NCBI GenBank assembly: GCA_964439435.1
Contig: CAYTOF010000052.1
Location: 1-14,478 of the forward strand
DNA: 14,478 nucleotides
Origin: CAYTOF01 sp964439435
GTDB lineage: Bacteria; Bacillota; Clostridia; Oscillospirales; QAMX01
Direction of reading: 5' to 3'
The position numbers were made by a program, and so were the translations under genes. The notes beneath the pieces were generated by a model that was given only the letters and a program-made list of their open reading frames with translations, made no database searches and was not told the origin of the DNA. Positions 7,861 to 14,478 of the stretch are shown in pieces (within the stretch, counting starts at the first letter, position 1; each line of letters starts with the position of its first letter).

Positions 7861-8405
7861 ATGGCCGATAGGATGAGGCTTCTGGAACTGTGTCTGCGCG
7901 AATGCGCGGCATCTTACGGCTGGACTCTTTCAGGCAACTATTTGATGTCATCAAAGGGGTATTTGTCTTTTATACTTATGCCGGCCCTATCGGACGAAGG
8001 CATTGAATTTGCACTGGCATACAGATATTCGGCCTTTGACCGTGTATACCACGCCATAACAATGGCAAATGTATATCCGGGGATAATCGTCGTGGAGTCT
8101 CTTCAAACGGTGGAGACATGGAGCTTGATGGGGGTTTCCTTTGCGTTGCGCAGTCTCACAGCCAGAGCCGATAAGTTTGCCGTGAGCCTTGCAGACCGCA
8201 TCATAAACGCAGATGANNNNNNNNNNCTCGCGCAATCAACGAGGGAAGACGCCCGCCCGCGATTACCACTGAGGTGATCTTGACACATCTGCTGACCGGC
8301 GACACTCAAAAAGCTTTGGATGTTGCAGGAGCGGCATTGAACTCCGGCGATACAGGCAATGGGTTCTATGCAAATGTGATTGACTATATCAGGCACCGCA
8401 TATGA
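7861..8405 (+). CDS. Hypothetical protein, interrupted by assembly gap
   Basis: I do not recognise this protein. Before the gap, ATG 7861 opens about 118 residues (MADRMRLLELCLRECAASYG...), with GGGGTG six bases upstream; a GTG at 7852 is a less likely start. The N-terminal part reads like a small soluble alpha/beta protein. After the ten N bases the same frame soon stops at 8277 with a poor, basic-rich sequence (LAQSTRED...). The neighbouring frame gives a well-formed 58-residue tail containing AITTEVILTHLLTGDTQKAL and ending at the TGA at 8403-8405, just before a terminator. The simplest reading is one gene with a misjudged gap: the true number of missing bases should be 2 modulo 3. Two separate genes remain possible if the gap hides more sequence. 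It has its own promoter at 7796-7824. Confidence 0.65.
8217..8226. other. Assembly gap (10 N)
   Basis: Ten N bases fall inside the coding region of the hypothetical gene. The coding frame before the gap and the best coding frame after it are out of register, so ten is likely a placeholder or a wrong estimate rather than a measured length. Confidence 0.97.
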
Positions 8406-8430
8406 GAAACAATTAAATACAGACATACAA

Positions 8431-8466
8431 AACACCGCCGCGGGAATTACCGCGGCGGTGTTGTTT
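8431..8466. terminator. Bidirectional rho-independent terminator
   Basis: A perfect 13-base-pair, GC-rich hairpin (arms 8431-8443 and 8450-8462, loop GAATTA) lies between the convergent hypothetical gene and the dacF-like gene. On the plus strand it runs into TTGTTT; on the minus strand it runs into TTTTG. It can therefore end transcription from both sides. Confidence 0.9.
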
Positions 8467-8511
8467 CCCGACAAAATCAGGGGAGAAGCGCTATGGTTAT
8501 TTCATAAAAAC

Positions 8512-9963
8512 TTATGGCATATAATCTCTGTTCCGTTCAGCCCTTGCTTTTTCTCTGGCTTTCTTGCGTTTATATCTTTTGGTGTATTTGATAATCAGCA
8601 AAACACCTATGCCCAAAAGGATCAAACCGGCAATGACGCCGATGATGATGAGCAAGATGATGAAAAAGACTTTGAAGAAGTGTGCGATTTTAGAGCCCGT
8701 TCCGGTCGGTGTGCCGTCTGTTCCAATAAGGGTGGTGACCAGATTGCCGCTTTCGTCTGTCACGGGATTGCCGCTTTTGTCTGTCACTATGGAACTTGGT
8801 GGGGTGGTATCGGGTGTGCTGGAGATGGGGTCAAGCTGAATCTCCATTGAAAGGAGGACTTCGGGCTTTAACATGATGTTGAGTCCGTCAACATCGTAGA
8901 CAATATTGGCGGTGTATTGAGCTCCGCTGTTTTTGGGTATGGAAGAGGGCAGGCCCAAGGCAACCGCGGAGATCTTTGAGGTGTCAAAGTCATTTTGGAA
9001 TAAAATATTTACAGGGTCTTGTAAGAAAAATGTCGCATCTCCAACTTTGACGGCGTCTTCCGTCACCGGGATTGTGATTGTGCCAAACATATTTGGCGTA
9101 AATTCGTAGGGTTCGAAATCGTTGAAACCAAATTCAAACAGGGCTTTGGCATCGGCATACATTTTAGCCTCTGTTTCGGATTGCATGATAACGGTGATCA
9201 ATCGCCTACCGTCTTTTTCGGCAGTGGCGGCCAAAACATATTTGGAAACCGTGGTGTTGCCGATGATTCCGCCGGTTGAGTGCTCATAATAATAATTGGA
9301 ACTGCGGTTTAAAAGGCAGCTTGTCTGTATAATTTTATCCTGTGCTCTCATATTTGTGGGCTTCAAGGTGTGAACTGTCGTACCGAAATAGTTTAAAAAG
9401 CTTACATTTGTCATGGCATGGCGCAAAATCACCGATAAATCATAGGGTGAAGAGGTTTGTCCCGTTTCAGTCAAGCCATTTGGATTGACAAAATAAGAGT
9501 TTTTAGTGCCAAGCTCCGCAGCTCTTGTGTTCATCAGTGTCACAAAAGAGGAGAGACTGCCGCCGACGGATTCGGCTATGACATTTGCCGCGTCATTGGC
9601 GGAGATAAGCAAGGAGCCGTAAATACAGTCCGAAAGGTTGATGAGTTCGCCGGCGGACAGGCCGATGCTCCTTGTGCCTGAAAGTGAGGGCAACAACGCG
9701 GTGGAGGTCGCAGACAGCTTGGGATCGTCCTCTGTGTTCTCGATGGCGATAATAGAGGTCAGGATTTTCACAAGTCCGGCTGGAGCCAGTGCTGCATCCA
9801 TGTTTTTCTCATACAGAACTTGGCCGGTAGAGGCGTCCATTAGGATTAAATATTCTGATGATGTTGTGGGACCGACCGCGGCGGCCGGTGAAATCAAATT
9901 CATAATAATTACGAGCACAAGAGTCGTAGTCAGAAAAAGCTTGCTGATTTTTCTTTTATACAT
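8512..9963 (-). CDS. S11-family (DacF/PBP5-like) protein, probably inactive
   Basis: The 483 residues have the layout of a D-alanyl-D-alanine carboxypeptidase, which trims the peptide stems of peptidoglycan. There is a signal peptide (about 5-29, ending SPAAA), an S11 domain (about 35-285), a C-terminal beta domain (about 286-380), a Pro/Thr/Gly-rich linker (about 381-425), a membrane segment (about 430-458) and a basic cytoplasmic tail. The catalytic motifs are damaged. SxxK reads GLVK (63-66), so the nucleophilic serine is glycine, encoded by GGA. KTG reads IIG (233-235), in an ungapped match to the family pattern TGIKTGYTxxxGY. Only SAN (121-123) is intact. Fold residues around these sites, such as LMDASTGQVLYEKN and NPNGL, are kept. 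It is therefore probably a non-catalytic relative, perhaps a cell-wall-binding or regulatory protein. ATG 9963 has GGGGAGG eight bases upstream. Confidence 0.9.
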   Translation of the reverse strand: MYKRKISKLFLTTTLVLVIIMNLISPAAAVGPTTSSEYLILMDASTGQVLYEKNMDAALAPAGLVKILTSIIAIENTEDDPKLSATSTALLPSLSGTRSIGLSAGELINLSDCIYGSLLISANDAANVIAESVGGSLSSFVTLMNTRAAELGTKNSYFVNPNGLTETGQTSSPYDLSVILRHAMTNVSFLNYFGTTVHTLKPTNMRAQDKIIQTSCLLNRSSNYYYEHSTGGIIGNTTVSKYVLAATAEKDGRRLITVIMQSETEAKMYADAKALFEFGFNDFEPYEFTPNMFGTITIPVTEDAVKVGDATFFLQDPVNILFQNDFDTSKISAVALGLPSSIPKNSGAQYTANIVYDVDGLNIMLKPEVLLSMEIQLDPISSTPDTTPPSSIVTDKSGNPVTDESGNLVTTLIGTDGTPTGTGSKIAHFFKVFFIILLIIIGVIAGLILLGIGVLLIIKYTKRYKRKKAREKARAERNRDYMP

Positions 9964-10038
9964 CGTATCTGCCTCCCCTAATCTGCTTGCTTGTTATTTG
10001 GATGCATAGTGAATTTTGTTGTACATATTACCCCATAT

Positions 10039-10067
10039 ATTGTCTATCAAAACGCAGAATTTGTCAA
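10039..10067 (-). promoter_or_regulatory. Candidate promoter of the dacF-like gene
   Basis: On the minus strand a perfect -35 box TTGACA (10062-10067) is followed after 17 bases by GACAAT (10039-10044), a four-of-six match to the -10 consensus. This would give an untranslated leader of about 70 bases before ATG 9963. The weak -10 box makes this only a moderate call. Confidence 0.5.
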
Positions 10068-10170
10068 GTATGATTTATTTGAAGTTGAGCAAGAATACCG
10101 GAGCTGATTTTATAAAAACAATATGTGTGTATTTTGGGAATTTACAAGAAAAACAAAGGAAATGCGGTGG

Positions 10171-10199
10171 TTGACTTATATATTTCCATATGCTAAGAT
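10171..10199 (+). promoter_or_regulatory. Strong promoter of the GH42-like gene cluster
   Basis: TTGACT (10171-10176), a 17-base spacer ending in TGC (extended -10), and TAAGAT (10194-10199) form a near-consensus sigma-A promoter. Transcription should start near 10206, about 50 bases before ATG 10258. The whole 294-base space 9964-10257 is AT-rich and otherwise holds only the divergent dacF-like promoter; I see no clear operator palindrome or riboswitch. Confidence 0.8.
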
Positions 10200-10257
10200 T
10201 TAGACAATCATATGGTCAAAAAATATGAAATAGGTGTCAAAGGAAGGGAAAAACAAT

Positions 10258-11961
10258 ATGGACGGGTATAAAAATTTTGAGTTTTCTGTCTATGTAACAA
10301 CCCAAGACCTCGAATCCTTGTTTTCCGAGGATGGAAATCCCGAAGAAAAGCTTGATTTTTATCTCAAACACACAGCCATGACCAAGGTATATATTGAGTA
10401 TTTCCGAGGAGTAGTAACACCGTTTCCTCTGCTTTTGAAGGCAAAGGAATTTTTTGAATCAAGAGGCATAAAAACTGCTGCGGGCATTATGCCCGTCTCC
10501 ACACACTTTGAAACAACGGGCAGAATGCTCTGTTTCACCAACCCCGAGGTGAAGAAACTCTTTGGCGAAGGACTTGCGAAGACCGCAGAGATTTTCGACG
10601 AGATCATGATTGACGATTCTTTTTCAACGGACTGCACATGCAAAAGATGCAGGGACGCAAAAGGGGAGCGCACCTGGCAGGAATTCCGCATGGAGTTGAT
10701 GACGGAGTTTTCCAAAAAATATGTGATGGAGCCGATTCGAGCGATAAATAAAAACGCCAAAGTGACACTCAAATACCCCACATGGCACGAATCATATCAA
10801 TGGATGGGGTACAATACAGAGGAGCAGCCGCATATTTATGATGAGATTTATGCAGGCACCGAAACCCGCCACACCTCATATTCTCTTTTCAGAAACCCGC
10901 GATACACCTCATATTCGCTGATCAGATATCTTGAAAATCTACCACCGCACAACAATCGAGGCGGATGGTTTGACTCCATACAATGTGCCAACAACATCAA
11001 CATCTTCACAGAGCAAGCGGAGCTTACCCTTATGGCAGCACCGCAGGAGATAACGCTATTTTGCTGGGGCTTGAATCAGGGCAAATTGTATGTGCCCGCA
11101 CTGGGTTTTACAATGGAGGGCTTGGACAAACATCTTGGCTCAATCGGCAAACCTGTCGGCATTCCGGTTTATCTGCCCTTCCATTCGCGAGGAGAGGACC
11201 ATATCTTTGACTTTATGGGCATGTGCGGCATTCCCACAGATCCGGTGGCGATCTTCCCGCAGGAACCCTGTACCGTTATACTCACTTCGGCATCTGCCTG
11301 CGATCCAAACCTTGTGGAAAAGGTGAAATTGCACCTGCAAAAGGGCGGAGATGCCGCTTTGACTTCGGGTTGCCTGGAATTGCTTCAGGACAGCGGTATA
11401 TCCGACTGCACCGCCATGAGAGTCACAAACAGAAGTCAGCTTTCCAATGTGTTTGGAGGATTTGATGTCGGCTGGTCGCCCGACAACGAATATCACAAAG
11501 CGGGGCGTGAGATATCCATGCCCGTCATTGATTGGATAACAAACGAAAATGAATTCCTATGCATGCAAATGCGGGAGTCTGTGCCCAATATCCTGCTCGC
11601 CCGGAGTTTTTACGGTGAAGGCAAGGCCTATGTTCTGAATATACCGGACAGCTTTGCGGATATGTATGAGATTCCGCCGCAGGTATTTGGCTATATTCGC
11701 AAGTATCTGTCGAAATTTATGCCCCTGTGGTTTGAGGGACACAATAAGATTGCTCTTTTCCCACGCACGGAAAAGGCAGCCGCAGTAAAATCCTTCCTGG
11801 AACACGGCGCAGTGATACACCTGCACATAAAGGGAGAGCCGGACGTGTTGACCCATCTGCAAAGCGGAAGAAAATATGCTCCCCTCTATAAAAAAGGTGG
11901 AGAGAGCGTGTACCGCATACCCCTTGAACCGCTGACAATGTATCTTTTCACCTGGGAATGA
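10258..11961 (+). CDS. GH42-like TIM-barrel protein, putative glycoside hydrolase
   Basis: The 567 residues look like a glycoside-hydrolase-type TIM barrel followed by other domains, but I cannot name an exact family. The barrel (about 8-310) includes a strand ending in IMIDD (116-120), followed by the cysteine cluster DCTCKRC (Cys126, 128, 131) and a helix TWQEFRMELM. This pattern occurs in GH42-like and GH10-like barrel proteins, where the acidic residues after the strand sit in the active site and the cysteines bind metal or stabilise a loop. Residues about 338-385 (CTVILTSASACDP to ALTSGCLELL) resemble the glutamine-amidotransferase-like second domain of GH42. A small beta domain (about 495-567) ends the protein. 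There is no signal peptide, so it should be cytoplasmic. ATG 10258, after AAGGAAGG, is preferred to GTG 10234. It is first in a three-gene plus-strand cluster with a strong promoter. Substrate unknown. Confidence 0.75.
   Translation: MDGYKNFEFSVYVTTQDLESLFSEDGNPEEKLDFYLKHTAMTKVYIEYFRGVVTPFPLLLKAKEFFESRGIKTAAGIMPVSTHFETTGRMLCFTNPEVKKLFGEGLAKTAEIFDEIMIDDSFSTDCTCKRCRDAKGERTWQEFRMELMTEFSKKYVMEPIRAINKNAKVTLKYPTWHESYQWMGYNTEEQPHIYDEIYAGTETRHTSYSLFRNPRYTSYSLIRYLENLPPHNNRGGWFDSIQCANNINIFTEQAELTLMAAPQEITLFCWGLNQGKLYVPALGFTMEGLDKHLGSIGKPVGIPVYLPFHSRGEDHIFDFMGMCGIPTDPVAIFPQEPCTVILTSASACDPNLVEKVKLHLQKGGDAALTSGCLELLQDSGISDCTAMRVTNRSQLSNVFGGFDVGWSPDNEYHKAGREISMPVIDWITNENEFLCMQMRESVPNILLARSFYGEGKAYVLNIPDSFADMYEIPPQVFGYIRKYLSKFMPLWFEGHNKIALFPRTEKAAAVKSFLEHGAVIHLHIKGEPDVLTHLQSGRKYAPLYKKGGESVYRIPLEPLTMYLFTWE
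10861..10916 (+). repeat. Short imperfect tandem repeat inside the GH42-like gene
   Basis: GAAACCCGC (10861-10869 and 10892-10900) and ACACCTCATATTC (10871-10883 and 10904-10916) each occur twice, with offsets of 31 and 33 bases. In the protein this gives RHTSYSLF and RYTSYSLI side by side (residues 204-222). It may be a small in-frame duplication that later drifted by small indels. Confidence 0.75.
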
Positions 11962-11971
11962 GCGAAAGCGG

Positions 11972-13180
11972 ATGCAAAGACGAATTAAATTTTTATTGAT
12001 TGCACTTGTCCTGTTTGCGGCAGCTCTTTTGCCCTCCTGCAGTTCAAAGAGCATTCCGCCATACGGTGAGTTTGACATGGTGGCTTATATCGGCTCCGGA
12101 GGTCTGTATCTTTGGCGAGCTGATTTAAAGCAGAGCACCTTGCTTGTCGAAAAAAAGAATCTGCACCGCCCTGTGTTTTCGCCGGACGGAATGCTCATAT
12201 ATTATAAGCAGGCAAGTGACCTTTATTGCTATGATCTGGGCACATCACAGGTGAAATTTGTGCTGGCGGACACCGATGCACTGTATTTTTCAGAAGACAA
12301 ACTCATCTGTTTGTCGAAAAACCGCGGTGTGTTCAGATATGATGCCGCCACCCTGAGTGCTGAAAATGCTTTGGAGCAGCCGACAGATGGATTTGTGGAC
12401 ACTTATCTGCTCTCAAATGACGCAAGCCGAGCTGTCTATAATCTTTGCGTTTTGGATGTCGGCAGAGTTATGCCCCTTGGGCTCTATGTGACAATACCGG
12501 GTTCAGATGAATATGATGAATATCTGCCCGGTGAGATAGGCTCAAGGGTTCAAAACATCCCAAAACCTCTGTGTTGGACTCCCGACGGCTCCACAGTTTT
12601 GCTCTCCGTTGGCTCTGATAAAGCCGAGCGGTTGGAGGTCTACACTCTGCCGATTATTGACGGCGCCCCGGCCCCCATCGGCAGAGGCTTGTTGATTCCC
12701 GCAGATGCAAAGGCAATCAGATCGGATAACCGTGCTTTTGTCGCACTCCCCGCCTTTACGGCGTCTTCAGACACCCACGAAACCGTTGCGCTGATTGACC
12801 TTGGGACGTTAAAATTCACATTTATACCCTCCGGATATGCCGGTGTCAAGTCCCTTGACCTGTCTCCCGATGGCAGCATGATCGCCTATGCGGCAGGCCA
12901 AAAAGGAGGGAGTTCAGATGGCATATATATTTATTCCAACGGAAACACCCTGCGCATATTCGGAGAACTCGGGAAAAATACAGAAGCTCCCACGTTTATA
13001 AAAGATGGAAAAGAGATTTGTTTTGTGGTCTTTGAAGAAAATGTCGGCTCTTTTTACACCGCCGTGACAAATTCAGCCGGAGCATTGATGCACTTTACCG
13101 GAATAAATGCGCCCGACGGTGTGTTCGCCCACGACAGCGAAAACATGTTTGTGTATTTCGAGGCTGTCAAATCGCGGTAA
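11972..13180 (+). CDS. Lipoprotein with TolB/PD40-like beta-propeller repeats
   Basis: This protein of 402 residues starts with a basic N-terminus, a hydrophobic stretch (about 6-20) and a lipobox LPSC, so Cys23 should be lipidated and the protein anchored outside the cell membrane. The rest is rich in beta strands and contains PD40/WD40-like units: FSPDGMLIYY (69-78), WTPDGSTVLL (202-211) and LSPDGSMIAY (297-306), each an SPDG or TPDG turn followed by a hydrophobic strand. Such propellers usually bind other proteins or ligands; the partner is unknown. ATG 11972 begins ten bases after the GH42-like stop, with only a weak ribosome site (GAAAGCGG), so translation may be coupled to the upstream gene. 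The NIF3 gene follows after 13 bases. Pairing of this lipoprotein with the cytoplasmic barrel protein is an operon inference only. Confidence 0.85.
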   Translation: MQRRIKFLLIALVLFAAALLPSCSSKSIPPYGEFDMVAYIGSGGLYLWRADLKQSTLLVEKKNLHRPVFSPDGMLIYYKQASDLYCYDLGTSQVKFVLADTDALYFSEDKLICLSKNRGVFRYDAATLSAENALEQPTDGFVDTYLLSNDASRAVYNLCVLDVGRVMPLGLYVTIPGSDEYDEYLPGEIGSRVQNIPKPLCWTPDGSTVLLSVGSDKAERLEVYTLPIIDGAPAPIGRGLLIPADAKAIRSDNRAFVALPAFTASSDTHETVALIDLGTLKFTFIPSGYAGVKSLDLSPDGSMIAYAAGQKGGSSDGIYIYSNGNTLRIFGELGKNTEAPTFIKDGKEICFVVFEENVGSFYTAVTNSAGALMHFTGINAPDGVFAHDSENMFVYFEAVKSR

Positions 13181-13193
13181 ATCTGGAGGTTAT

Positions 13194-13955
13194 ATGACAA
13201 AAGTTTCTGACATATATGATTTTTTGGACGAGATAGCTCCGTTTAATACGGCGATGGAGGGCGATAACTGCGGTCTGTTGATTGGCGGGTTTTCTAAAAA
13301 TGTCTCATCGGCCATTTTGGCTCTTGACATAACGGAAAAGGTGCTAAACGAAGCCACGGAAAAAAAGGCTCAGCTCATCATAGCCCACCATCCTATCATT
13401 TATCACCCCCTGAGAAAACTCCCCGAAGAAGGTATTGCCCACAAGCTCATAACTGCGGGTGTGAATGTGATTTGCGCCCACACAAACTTGGACATTGCGC
13501 CGGAAGGTGTAAACGAAGTGTATATGGAGTTGTTGGAACTCTCCAAGATCGAAAATGTGGAGGGGACCGGCGGATGCACAGCGCTTGCTACGTGTCCGGA
13601 GCACCTTTCTGATGTATGGGACCTGGCAAAACACATAAAAAAGACCCTGGGCTCCGATGCTCTGCGCGTGTGCGATGGGGGAAAGCCGATTAAAACTGCG
13701 GCTGTATGTTGCGGGGGTGGGGGGTCGTTTTTTGAAGCCGTCGTCGCTTCAAAGGCCGATGTCTTTATAACGGGGGATCTGAAATACGCTCAGGCTGTTG
13801 ACGCACAGAGAGGTGGACTTTCGCTGATTGATGTGCCTCATTTTGACTCCGAGCATATAATTCTAAAACCCCTTTCAATCAAGCTTGTCCTCGCTTTTCC
13901 GAGTGTTCGATTTGAAGTGGCAAGCGCTGAGAACTCAAGCTTTCAACATATTTGA
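13194..13955 (+). CDS. NIF3-family dinuclear metal-centre protein
   Basis: The 253 residues match the NIF3/YbgI/YqfO family, a hexameric ring with two metal ions per subunit. Databases often name it GTP cyclohydrolase I type 2, but the true function is not settled. All metal ligands are present at the family positions: His65 and His66 in IIAHHP, Asp100 in HTNLD, and His216 and Glu220 in PHFDSE. The GDNCGLLIG motif (23-31) and FITGDLKYAQA (191-201) are also typical. The length is the short form, without the extra PII-like insert domain of some Bacillota members such as YqfO. ATG 13194 has GGAGGT just upstream; an in-frame ORF opening at 13107 lies within the lipoprotein gene and is rejected. 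In many Bacillota this gene follows trmK; here it follows the lipoprotein gene instead. A terminator begins 14 bases after the stop. Confidence 0.93.
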   Translation: MTKVSDIYDFLDEIAPFNTAMEGDNCGLLIGGFSKNVSSAILALDITEKVLNEATEKKAQLIIAHHPIIYHPLRKLPEEGIAHKLITAGVNVICAHTNLDIAPEGVNEVYMELLELSKIENVEGTGGCTALATCPEHLSDVWDLAKHIKKTLGSDALRVCDGGKPIKTAAVCCGGGGSFFEAVVASKADVFITGDLKYAQAVDAQRGGLSLIDVPHFDSEHIILKPLSIKLVLAFPSVRFEVASAENSSFQHI

Positions 13956-13968
13956 CAAACACATACTA

Positions 13969-14007
13969 AAAAGCAGCCGCGCTGAATATCAGGCGGCTGC
14001 TTTTGTT
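13969..14007. terminator. Bidirectional rho-independent terminator
   Basis: A 12-base-pair hairpin has arms AAAAGCAGCCGC (13969-13980) and GCGGCTGCTTTT (13993-14004), and the loop may pair further. On the plus strand it ends with TTTTGTTG after the NIF3 gene. On the minus strand it ends with TTTTTAG after the znuB-like gene. It therefore serves both convergent genes. Confidence 0.88.
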
Positions 14008-14030
14008 GTCAAAAGGGCTGCATTTGTTGT
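13995..14030 (+). repeat. Direct repeat at the terminator edge
   Basis: GGCTGCTTTTGTTGT (13995-14009), the 3' arm and tail of the terminator, is repeated as GGCTGCATTTGTTGT (14016-14030) with one mismatch and a 21-base offset. It may be a partial duplication of the terminator's downstream half. Confidence 0.7.
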
Positions 14031-14048
14031 AGGTTTCAATGTGTTTTA

Positions 14049-14478
14049 TTAAAGTTCCGCTTGGGGTTTGTTGTGTTTTCTTTTTAAACGAAAGCGCGGC
14101 AATGCTCCCAATATGAAGCACAGAATGAAAACTGCGATATTGGCCAAAACGACACTGGCGCCCGTGGGAGAGGAATAAACATAAGACACAGTTATCCCGA
14201 CAAAAAAACACACAACGGAAATAACTGCGGAAAAAATCGTGACCGAGCGAAATTTTTTAAAAATCCGCATAGAAGAAAGGGCAGGAAAGATAATCAGACT
14301 GGAGATGAGCAGGGCACCCATCATCTTCATGCCCAGAACGATCATAATAGCGGTCAAAATAGCTATAAGGGAGTTGTACAGCCCAATCTTCGTGCCCGTT
14401 GCTTTGGCGAAAGTCTCGTCAAATGTTATCGCAAATATCCTGTTGTAAAATAGGAGATATAAAAACAGCACAGCGGAA
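14049..14478 (-). CDS. ABC-3 family metal transporter permease (ZnuB-like), partial
   Basis: The frame runs off the right edge, so the N-terminal part is missing and about 142 residues are seen. The GTG at 14471 is internal. Typical ABC-3 permease features of zinc/manganese importers are visible: FAITFDETFAKATG (the cytoplasmic coupling-helix region, where the family has D-x-E-x-A-x-x-x-G), then GMKMMGALLISSLIIFPAL, where the family has the VG-x-LL-x-x-ALL-x-x-PA-type segment, and PTGASVVLANIAVFIL near the end. It ends in a basic tail. In this family the permease works with an ATPase and a metal-binding lipoprotein, which would be expected just outside the window. It is convergent with the NIF3 gene and shares its terminator. 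The choice of zinc or manganese cannot be made from this fragment. Confidence 0.88.
   Translation of the reverse strand, partial: SAVLFLYLLFYNRIFAITFDETFAKATGTKIGLYNSLIAILTAIMIVLGMKMMGALLISSLIIFPALSSMRIFKKFRSVTIFSAVISVVCFFVGITVSYVYSSPTGASVVLANIAVFILCFILGALPRFRLKRKHNKPQAEL

Noticed and set aside
8380..8850. Plus-strand open frame of 156 codons opposite the dacF-like gene
   Set aside because: It is antisense to a clear S11 coding region, runs through the terminator hairpin, has repeated unnatural stretches and has no ribosome site.
8859..9963. Pseudogene call for the dacF-like gene
   Set aside because: The frame is intact, with good start signal, signal peptide and anchor. Loss of catalytic residues alone suggests a pseudoenzyme, not gene decay.
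11557..12078. Minus-strand open frame of 173 codons across the GH42-like and lipoprotein genes
   Set aside because: It is antisense to two supported genes and their junction, and its translation shows no recognisable motif.
13107..13193. N-terminal extension of the NIF3 protein
   Set aside because: It lies inside the lipoprotein gene, while ATG 13194 has a strong ribosome site and starts at the family N-terminus.

Overview
The window looks like chromosome from an uncultured Clostridia-type Bacillota, probably a metagenome assembly. The reasons are strong AGGAGG-type ribosome sites, the comEC-holA gene pair, a Toprim/DUF4093 protein of the kind seen in Clostridia, an S11 penicillin-binding-fold protein with a C-terminal membrane anchor, and a 10-base N gap. 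I see no rRNA, tRNA, CRISPR array, transposase or phage gene. No intergenic space exceeds 300 bases; the longest, 9964-10257 (294 bases), holds two divergent promoters.

Layout. (1) 1-1946, plus strand: the 3' end of a DUF4091 glycoside-hydrolase-like gene, coupled to a cytoplasmic CE15-type glucuronoyl esterase-like hydrolase. This suggests use of plant-polysaccharide breakdown products. (2) 1965-7748, minus strand: a tightly packed run read comEC -> holA -> Toprim/DUF4093 protein -> AEC-family permease -> M55 D-aminopeptidase (DppA-like). Two junctions overlap or share bases, so most of it is probably one transcript. (3) 7861-8405, plus strand: an unrecognised small gene with its own promoter, interrupted by the N gap. 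The reading frame changes across the gap, so the gap length is wrong by a non-multiple of three. (4) 8431-8466: a strong bidirectional terminator. (5) 8512-9963, minus strand: a secreted, membrane-anchored S11 (DacF-like) protein that has lost the nucleophilic serine and the KTG motif and is probably not a working carboxypeptidase. (6) 10258-13955, plus strand: behind a strong promoter, a GH42-like TIM-barrel protein, a beta-propeller lipoprotein and a NIF3-family metal protein, ending in a bidirectional terminator. (7) 14049 to the end, minus strand: a partial ZnuB-type ABC permease.

Most of the window is housekeeping (DNA uptake, DNA polymerase III delta, NIF3, metal uptake) mixed with carbohydrate-active genes. 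I found no clearly new multi-gene system. The best leads are the apparently dead penicillin-binding-fold protein, the degenerate beta-lactamase-like domain of ComEC, and the poorly characterised GH42-like gene expressed from a strong promoter with a lipoprotein.
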